In this document: in pieces, positions 48,784 to 54,936 of the stretch | Layout: every line of letters starts with the position of its first letter | Numbering within the stretch: position 1 is the first letter of the stretch | From: JBOFSQ01 sp051651625 | GTDB lineage: Bacteria > Planctomycetota > Planctomycetia > Pirellulales > Thermoguttaceae | Assembly: GCA_051651625.1 (NCBI GenBank) | Contig: JBOFSQ010000070.1 | Location: forward strand, 1-64,000 | Length of the DNA stretch: 64,000 nt | Reading direction: 5' to 3' | Translations under genes and position numbers: made by a program | The notes under the pieces: generated by a model | What the model was told of the DNA's origin: nothing | Database searches by the model: none | The model's input: only the letters and a program-made list of their open reading frames with translations

Positions 48784-49678
48784 CGACTACAATGGAAAGT
48801 TTTCTGCTTATGCGTCGGTGGGGACATTGGTTTACTTGATGCCATTCATTGAGATGCAGGCACAGTACGACACCATTCAAAGTGTCGCCCAAAACAAGCC
48901 CGCCTTCACTTATGGTGGACCGTGGGACATACCAGAAGTGCAGGCTTGGAAGGGGATTTCCGCAGTGCTCTGCCCGTCAAACGGTGAAAAGTCTGTCAAA
49001 AATCCCGGTTGGTTTCCGAGTAATTACGTCTACTCGATGGGAGATAGCGGTTGGACGCAGCACTCCACTAATACGGCTGACGCACATAACATGCTGGGAC
49101 GCATGATGTTTCCCTACAGCAATCCGAGGGATGGTATCATCGTCACGAAGACGTTCAGTGACTGCGTGGATGGAACGAGCAACACTGCGGCGGTCAGCGA
49201 GTGTCTCACGCCCAGTCAGCACGGCGGAAACGATGTGCGAAGTAACGTCGCCATTTACACTGGTATATGGCAAGGTACCGCACACGGGGTACCGGGAAAC
49301 TGTAGCAAGACTTCGTTGGGAGTAACGAATGGTCGCACGTTCACCGCGACTGCATCGGATCAAAACTGGCGTGGAGAATTAGCCCTTACAGGGTGGTTGA
49401 CGGCAAATAACTTCACAACAACGACGCCTCCCAATTGGCCCATCTGTTCTTACAATACCGGTGGTGGTCAGCACGACCGGTGGGGTGTTTTCCCGCCAGC
49501 GAGCAACCACAGTGGCGGCGTGAATCTCGGCCTCATGGATGGCTCGGTACGATTCATCTCCGACACAATCAACTGTGGCGACTTGAATAAAGTTGCAGTG
49601 AAGAGTGGCCCCAGTCCTTATGGCGTTTGGGGCGCGCTCGGTTCGCCGTCGGGCGGTGAAGCGGGCGGCGGGTTCTGA
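48533..49678 (+). CDS. DUF1559 pseudopilin-like protein with 5' poly-G tract
   Basis: This is a 381-residue protein from the ATG at 48533: MLRWGGGGGLCCRRSGSRRA, then NGFTLVELLVVIAIIGV with cleavage Gly22/Phe23. The DUF1559 body ends with H-x9-DG (HSGGVNLGLMDG) and SVRFISDTINCGDL. As in the copy at 30229, only a weak GGA precedes this ATG. The strong ribosome site serves a leader frame 73 bases upstream that is out of frame by one base. Upstream are a lipoprotein and a DUF1080 gene; downstream a Gfo/Idh/MocA gene. Confidence 0.87.
   Translation: MLRWGGGGGLCCRRSGSRRANGFTLVELLVVIAIIGVLVALLLPAVQAAREAARRMQCTNNIKQLALGIHNHHDVLQKFPIGGDDYNGKFSAYASVGTLVYLMPFIEMQAQYDTIQSVAQNKPAFTYGGPWDIPEVQAWKGISAVLCPSNGEKSVKNPGWFPSNYVYSMGDSGWTQHSTNTADAHNMLGRMMFPYSNPRDGIIVTKTFSDCVDGTSNTAAVSECLTPSQHGGNDVRSNVAIYTGIWQGTAHGVPGNCSKTSLGVTNGRTFTATASDQNWRGELALTGWLTANNFTTTTPPNWPICSYNTGGGQHDRWGVFPPASNHSGGVNLGLMDGSVRFISDTINCGDLNKVAVKSGPSPYGVWGALGSPSGGEAGGGF
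48543..48555 (+). repeat. Homopolymeric G13 tract
   Basis: Thirteen G in the context ATGTTAAGAT-G13-CGG, identical to the complement of 30207-30219. It lies in the codons immediately after the ATG at 48533 and inside the overlapping leader frame. Confidence 0.9.
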
Positions 49679-50087
49679 TGACAACAAAACAAACGGGTAA
49701 ACGTTCACGGTTTGTTTTATTATTTGGCGTGAACGCGGTGTGTTTTTGCCCCGACGGGGCATTAAGAACACGAAGCGTAAGCGAGTGCCAAGTAGCAGTC
49801 GTGAGCGTAACCGTCACTCCGCCGGATTACCGGTTACGTTCGTGGTTGTCATTGGCGTGTTATGATTCAGGGCACTCGCTTACGCTTCGTGTTCTTATTT
49901 TGTGCTCGACTTTGAAACCGATTGATAGTTGCGTCCTAAAGACGCACACATACTTTTGGGCCATTTCCGGCGGTTACGTTTGCCGCTATCGCGGCGGCAC
50001 TCACCGCCGGTTATTAAAATCGCCGCCCCGTTTGGGCTAATGCGGTATCCGTGCTTGTAACCCACTTTTCCACAAGGAGCAAAACCA
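49679..50087. repeat. 409-base gap built of dispersed repeats
   Basis: A GCCCCGACGGGGC palindrome lies near 49750. A reverse CACTCGCTTACGC copy occupies 49767-49790 and a direct copy 49870-49895. GTCCTAAAGACGC and GGCGGTTACGTTTGCCGC words (49930-50015) match those at 11.7 kb. A final GCCCCGTTTGGGC lies near 50025. I see no gene. AAGGAG at the end serves the next CDS. Confidence 0.65.
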
Positions 50088-51491
50088 ATGACAACTTCCA
50101 CTTCAACAAAATCGCGGCGAGATTTTCTTGCGGCGACGGCAACAATCACTGGTGCGGCAATAGCTGCGCCACTTGTGATTCCGCGTCACGTTCTCGGCCA
50201 AGCTGGCGGGGCGGCGGGGGCCAATGAGACCGTCAACATCGGTCTGATCGGACTCGGTGGACGATGCAGCGATGTCTACCCAAACGCTTTTCGTCCCGCA
50301 GAAAATATCAACGTCGTTGCTGTCTGCGACGCATTCAAGCCGCGCGTTGACGACTTCATCAAACGTCATCCCGACGACAAACTTGTCGGCTACGACAACT
50401 TCCGCGAAATGATCGAGAAAGAAAAACTCGATGGCGTCGGCGTCTTCACCGCAACACACCAGCGGGCGTGGATCGTCGGTCACGCGATGCTGATGGGGAT
50501 GCACGCATACATCGAAAAACCGATGTGCCTCACTATCGCCGAAGGTCGTTACCTCTCCAATCTCGCCAAAAAGCTAAAGCGCGTAACGCAAGTCGGTACG
50601 CAGCAGCGTTCGCTTCCGCTCTGCAAGTGGGCGACGAAACTCGTTCAAGACGGTGCGTTCGGGAAGATCGAATACGTTCGCGCACCGAACTTCGTCGGCC
50701 CCAACATCTGGACGAATCAGCCAGAACAGCCGATGCCCGAAGGTGGCAAAGAAGGTTGGTGGGACGAGTGGACAAACCAAGCCGAGTTCCGCCCGTATCA
50801 TCCGCAGCTCCACTACGGCTGGTCGAACTGGTGGGACTACGACGCTGGCGGACTCTGTTTCGGCGTGAGCGGTTGGGGGACACACTCCTACGACCAGATC
50901 AACATGACTCTCGGCACAAGTGAGACCGGACCGAGCGAAATCGTTCTCGAAGAGGCGTGCGAGATTCGGCCAGCGGGCAGGTTCCCGAATCGCAAAGTCG
51001 AAGACGACGAAACCGGTTCGCCGTATTACGGAATGGCACAAGTGACCGGGCCGCGTGCGAAGATGAAGATGCGTTTCAAGAACGGCCCCGAACTGCGATT
51101 CGAACTCGATGGCGATTGGGGACCCGGACTCGGCGCAATCTTTCACGGCGACAAAGGAAAGGTTGAGATCAACCGTCACAAAGTTTCGTCGAATCCGAAA
51201 GAGCTTACGGCGGTCGTTCCCGAAGAGGCGAAGAACGCACGGAACGAGACGATCTATCACGTCGAGAACTGGCGTGACTGCATCAAGTCGGGCGCGAAGT
51301 GCAACGCCGATGTCGAGTTTGGTCAACGTTCGACGACGCTTTGCGAACTTGTCAACATCGTTCGTGCTGTTGGCGAAGTAGGCAAACCGCTCTACTGGGA
51401 CCCAGTGAAGGAGCAGTTCACAAACAGCGAAAAAGGGAACACCTACCTCGCCCGCCCGCGCCGCAAGGGGTACGAACTGCCGACAGGGTGA
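50088..51491 (+). CDS. Tat-exported Gfo/Idh/MocA family oxidoreductase
   Basis: This is a 467-residue protein. The Tat signal SRRDFLAATATITGAAIAAP is followed by an NAD(P)-binding Rossmann domain (NIGLIGLGGRCSDVYPNAF, NVVAVCDAFKPRVDD). The catalytic-region motif is AYIEKPMCLTIAEGR (the Glu-Lys-Pro lysine). The substrate domain has TQQRSLPLCKWATKL, ENWRDCIKSGAKCNADVEFG and GYELPTG near the end. Exported members are abundant in planctomycetes and many oxidise sugars to 3-keto sugars. Proximity to a DUF1080 gene supports that. AAGGAG precedes the ATG. Confidence 0.9.
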   Translation: MTTSTSTKSRRDFLAATATITGAAIAAPLVIPRHVLGQAGGAAGANETVNIGLIGLGGRCSDVYPNAFRPAENINVVAVCDAFKPRVDDFIKRHPDDKLVGYDNFREMIEKEKLDGVGVFTATHQRAWIVGHAMLMGMHAYIEKPMCLTIAEGRYLSNLAKKLKRVTQVGTQQRSLPLCKWATKLVQDGAFGKIEYVRAPNFVGPNIWTNQPEQPMPEGGKEGWWDEWTNQAEFRPYHPQLHYGWSNWWDYDAGGLCFGVSGWGTHSYDQINMTLGTSETGPSEIVLEEACEIRPAGRFPNRKVEDDETGSPYYGMAQVTGPRAKMKMRFKNGPELRFELDGDWGPGLGAIFHGDKGKVEINRHKVSSNPKELTAVVPEEAKNARNETIYHVENWRDCIKSGAKCNADVEFGQRSTTLCELVNIVRAVGEVGKPLYWDPVKEQFTNSEKGNTYLARPRRKGYELPTG

Positions 51492-51546
51492 TGTTTTTTC
51501 ACTTGGCTTGTTAGGAAACATCAATAGGCGGCGATTTGGTAGTTCC

Positions 51547-51648
51547 GGTTCGGCATAGCCGAACACTCCAGTCGTCATACGCCGCAGGCGTTTGGAGGGT
51601 TCGGCTATGCCGAACCGCTGTGCGGGTACAAGTTTCCGAACAAGTTCA
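51547..51648 (-). repeat. REP-like triple-hairpin element, copy 5
   Basis: GGTTCGGCATAGCCGAACA, a GCCGCAGGC centre, then GGTTCGGCTATGCCGAACC and the flank GCTGTGCGGGTACAAGTTTC. It is oriented like copy 1 and again lies between convergent genes. Confidence 0.85.
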
Positions 51649-51653
51649 CTGGC

Positions 51654-52436
51654 TCACAGACTGCGCGTCATCGTTGCATTCATCTCGCCGACATACTCGT
51701 CGGCGGATGTCATCGGGCAGATTGTTGTCGCGCCGTTGATTCCGCGCAGCCGAACTTCCAGACACCGCCCCGAATCGCCCTTGAGGAGAACGGCGGCGGT
51801 GGAACTGCTACCGTCTGGGAAAAATAACACCGGTGCAGACCAGAGTTTGCCGTCGCTCCCCGCACCTTCGCCAAAGCGAGTCTCGTCCTGCGCGACCTCT
51901 TCGTATTGCAGACTATTTTCTGGATCAAGCCCGCGTGCCAACGACGCGCCGAGAACAAATGCCGTGCGGTCATCAGGGAGCGTGACAACGTCTGCCGTGA
52001 AGACGCCACTTGGTAACGTCAAGTTGCGTGTTCTCAAGTTGTCGCTGGTTGTGTTTGCGGACTTGAGTAGCGTACCATCGTCTTGCATCGAAAACTCTTC
52101 ACTCGTGAGCGTGTCACGCCGCATCCGCCCAGCAGTGTCGTACCGCGATTCTGTTGAGAGCGTTGCGATCAGGTGCGGATCGAGAACAGACTCAACGAGA
52201 ATCGCGTCGTTCCCAATCGCCGCACGAAAAACCATGATGCGTCCCTCGGTAATCGCCTGCATACGCAAGGCGTTCCACTCGGCGCGAACGACATCACCCG
52301 CGCGACGCAAACGCTGCGTCGCCACCGTACCGCTTATGAGCGGAATCGCTATCGCACTGACGATCACAATGATCGTTAGCACTACCATTACTTCGATGAG
52401 CGTGAAACCAATTCTCTTGGTGCAAAGTGTTTTCAT
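51654..52436 (-). CDS. GspH/FimT-type pseudopilin
   Basis: This is a 260-residue protein. KRIGFTLIEVMVVLTIIVIV gives the prepilin site Gly10/Phe11 with Glu at +5, followed by a helix and QRLRRAGDVVRAEWNALRMQ, the usual GspH helix. The globular part includes FVLGASLARGLDPEN and a C-terminal beta-rich end. It differs from DUF1559 proteins. No other type II secretion gene is adjacent, so it is an orphan minor pseudopilin here. Confidence 0.82.
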   Translation of the reverse strand: MKTLCTKRIGFTLIEVMVVLTIIVIVSAIAIPLISGTVATQRLRRAGDVVRAEWNALRMQAITEGRIMVFRAAIGNDAILVESVLDPHLIATLSTESRYDTAGRMRRDTLTSEEFSMQDDGTLLKSANTTSDNLRTRNLTLPSGVFTADVVTLPDDRTAFVLGASLARGLDPENSLQYEEVAQDETRFGEGAGSDGKLWSAPVLFFPDGSSSTAAVLLKGDSGRCLEVRLRGINGATTICPMTSADEYVGEMNATMTRSL

Positions 52437-52643
52437 GATGTGAATCGTTGGTGGATGGGATGGACACGACGGCCTATACTGCATCACGTCAAAAAGTTGG
52501 CATTCGGAGATTTACCACGGAGACACAGAGGGCACGGAGAGGATTTGTCTTCTCTGTGCTCTCCGTGTCTCCGTGGTGCAACAAAAAGAAGTAGAGCGAA
52601 TCCGAAAATATCAGGTCAATGGCGGTACGCGGTATATGTGGAC
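52437..52643. repeat. Intergenic repeat of CACGGAG type
   Basis: ACCACGGAGACACAGAGGGC at 52515 is mirrored by CTCCGTGTCTCCGTGGT ending near 52577, a hairpin-forming variant of the CTTCGTG family. No gene is visible. Confidence 0.6.
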
Positions 52644-54851
52644 TCAATGGACAGTGTAAACCTGCACGCCGCGACACAATTCTCTTTCGGCGAGGTCGGG
52701 CGGGGCGAACGGGACGAGTATACCGTCTCCGACGAGTCGGTCAAAAAGTGCGGGCGTAACGAAGTCCGAAAACCCGTAGTTTCCCGGTGAACGAAAGCGT
52801 GCAATCTCGTTCCAATCGACGAGAACATATTCTATACTGCGATCTTTGAATGCACGCAGCGGATCGTCCGATTCGAGAATTGCACGGAGCGGCGTCTCGC
52901 TGAAACAACTGCTGTAGAGTACGGGCGAGTCGTAGAAAAACGCCTTCGCCTCGCCGACGAGCAACACCGCTCCGTGCGGCGCGTGCGCGTTAAACCGTTG
53001 AGAACGGAACCAACTCGCCCAAGGCGTCGTCATAAGCGGACTCGAACGTTGCGATTCCAAGGGCGCGAGCAGTGTCGCATTCTTCCCCGGTGCCGGACTC
53101 GCACCGACAATGAAACCGTAAATCAAACTCACGCCAAAGAGAACTGCGAACATCGTGCGCACCGCGCGATTCACACAAATTGTCACCGCACCGACTGCGG
53201 CAAGTATCGAAGCGAACGGAATAATCGGCACGAGAAAACGGTCGATGCGATGTGTGCATGTCCACCAAACCACGAGAACGAAAGCGATCCCAATCGCGAT
53301 TCCAAAAACTGTTCGCCGCCGAACAGCGTCATCGCGTCGCACGAACATCGCCGACACTGCCAGCGGAACGAGTAGCGGTTGCAGCCACGGACTCGTCATT
53401 GTAACGGTTACGAAGTCGCGCGCCGCTGCGGCGAACGTGAAACCGTCCAGCGGCGGCGAGTGAACGCGACTCCAGCGTGCGTTTACGGCGGCGTCCCAAG
53501 TGCCGCTGCTGTCGCCAAAGATCGACCACGCGAGCGGGTAAAACGGGTTCCCCGTCCACCACCAGTTTTTGACGTACCACGCGCCACACGCAACGAACAC
53601 CGCGAGCAAAAAGATGAGAGAACGCGAAACTCGCTGAAAAACGGAAGACGCGGAATGCTGAACTTCTGCGTCTTTCCGTCCTTCCGCGTGTTCCGCGTTC
53701 AAGTTCTTCTTCGTGCCTTCGTGCCTTCGTGTGAGGCTCTTACTCAAGAATTCGTGAACCGTTACCGGCCAGAAAACCGCGACCGCAAGCGGCACAACGA
53801 CCATCGGGATCGCCGTGTACTTGCACGCCGCCGCACCGCCCGCGCAGAGTCCGGCGACGACGACGAATCGCGCAGCAGACTCGCGCCGCGCGAGCCACAC
53901 CGCGTAAAACGCAAACCACGCATTCATCCCGACGACGCTGTCAACGAGACCGACCGTTGACGTGTACAAAATCCACGGCGTCGAGACGTACAGCAACATC
54001 GCAACGAGACCGATGCGTTCACTTCCGAGACGTACACCAAAAGCGTAGAGTCCGAGACCGGTGACAACAGTCGTTGCGGCGACGAGCGTTTTGAACACGA
54101 GTCCACCGATGAACGCATCGCCACACAAAGTTTTTCCGTACAGTGTTATCGCCCACACGCCCCACATCTCCGCACCGAACGGCATGTTCGCGTATGGCGT
54201 GTGGGCGACAAAACCGATGCGGCCCGTCTCGGCGAAGTCGCGCGCCGCCGCAAGGTGATACGAAACGACATCGTATTCCGTCGATGGAACCGCCCCAGCC
54301 AAGACGACGAGCGTTGCGAAGACCGCGAGGCACGAGAATGCGACGCAGCGCAATCGCGGCGTTGTTTTCTCACACGAAGGCACGAAGGCACGAAGAGATG
54401 TGAACTGCGGTATACACGACGCGAAAACGCCAATAAGCGTCATCACAAAAATCAAGATGCGATTGTTGGCGACGCCCGCCATTCCCGCCAGCAGTACGAG
54501 CGTCGAGACGACGTTCATACCGAGCACGATTGCAAACAGTTCGGATTCGAGTCGCGCAAGTTTCACGCGAAGTAGAGCGAGAACGATGCGTCCGTAACCG
54601 CGCATCATTGCGAGTCCGAGAATCGTGATTGCGAGAATTGGAACGCGGTCAACGATTGCAAGTGTACCATTTTCGCCAGTCCAAACGGTGACGAAGTTTT
54701 CGGGAACGAGCAGCGAGAGAAAGAAAAACCCACGCGGCGGCACGGTCCCTTTGTGCGCGTACGGCGTGAACGGCACCGCAAAAAACGCCACAACGTAGAT
54801 GGCGACGAGAAACAGCAGCAAGCTGATAAGTGGCGAGTGGCGAGTTTTCAT
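52644..54851 (-). CDS. GT-C-type glycosyltransferase-like membrane protein with repeat insertions
   Basis: This 735-residue protein has about ten to twelve hydrophobic segments (LISLLLFLVAIYVVAFFAVP, FAIVLGMNVVSTLVLLAGMA, IGLVAMLLYVSTPWILY and others). Near residue 190 the first periplasmic loop has TEYDVVSYHLAAARDFAETG, resembling the acidic loop of dolichyl-phosphate-mannose/ArnT-type transferases. Two cytosolic-like stretches are translated dispersed repeats: residues 151-164 (SLRAFVPSCEKTT) and 372-405 (LTRRHEGTKKNLNAEHAEGR onward). Both keep the frame open. The donor and acceptor are unknown. Confidence 0.7.
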   Translation of the reverse strand: MKTRHSPLISLLLFLVAIYVVAFFAVPFTPYAHKGTVPPRGFFFLSLLVPENFVTVWTGENGTLAIVDRVPILAITILGLAMMRGYGRIVLALLRVKLARLESELFAIVLGMNVVSTLVLLAGMAGVANNRILIFVMTLIGVFASCIPQFTSLRAFVPSCEKTTPRLRCVAFSCLAVFATLVVLAGAVPSTEYDVVSYHLAAARDFAETGRIGFVAHTPYANMPFGAEMWGVWAITLYGKTLCGDAFIGGLVFKTLVAATTVVTGLGLYAFGVRLGSERIGLVAMLLYVSTPWILYTSTVGLVDSVVGMNAWFAFYAVWLARRESAARFVVVAGLCAGGAAACKYTAIPMVVVPLAVAVFWPVTVHEFLSKSLTRRHEGTKKNLNAEHAEGRKDAEVQHSASSVFQRVSRSLIFLLAVFVACGAWYVKNWWWTGNPFYPLAWSIFGDSSGTWDAAVNARWSRVHSPPLDGFTFAAAARDFVTVTMTSPWLQPLLVPLAVSAMFVRRDDAVRRRTVFGIAIGIAFVLVVWWTCTHRIDRFLVPIIPFASILAAVGAVTICVNRAVRTMFAVLFGVSLIYGFIVGASPAPGKNATLLAPLESQRSSPLMTTPWASWFRSQRFNAHAPHGAVLLVGEAKAFFYDSPVLYSSCFSETPLRAILESDDPLRAFKDRSIEYVLVDWNEIARFRSPGNYGFSDFVTPALFDRLVGDGILVPFAPPDLAERELCRGVQVYTVH
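53637..53738. repeat. CTTCGTG-family repeat inserted in frame in a gene
   Basis: The plus strand reads ACGGAAGACGCGGAATGCTG, then TTCCGCGTGTTCCGCG and CTTCGTGCCTTCGTG. The words match the intergenic repeat at 62275-62360. The insertion adds about 34 residues to the membrane protein without breaking the frame. Confidence 0.75.
54360..54398. repeat. Second in-frame CTTCGTG-family repeat
   Basis: TTTTCTCACACGAAGGCACG followed by AAGGCACGAAGAG encodes SLRAFVPSCEKTT on the minus strand. The same words are intergenic at 165-190 and 59380-59395. About 13 residues are added. Confidence 0.7.
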
Positions 54852-54866
54852 GACGTGCTCCCGCGT

Positions 54867-54921
54867 GGTCGTTCAATAGGACGTATAGGTCATATATGAC
54901 CTATACGTCCTATGAACGACC
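54867..54921. repeat. 27-bp-arm palindrome of AGGACGTATAGGTCATA type
   Basis: GGTCGTTCA-A-TAGGACGTAT followed by AGGTCATA is mirrored exactly by TATGACCTATACGTCC and TATGAACGACC, apart from one inserted A at the left arm. It lies in the 85-base gap between GH116 (stop side) and the GT-C-like gene (start side), both on the minus strand. No T-run follows, so it is not a classical terminator. An operator or mobile palindrome is possible. Confidence 0.8.
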
Positions 54922-54936
54922 AACCAACCGTTCCAC

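Noticed and set aside
49678..50040. 120-codon frame between DUF1559 and the Gfo/Idh/MocA gene
   Set aside because: Made entirely of known dispersed repeats; no start signal or protein-like composition.
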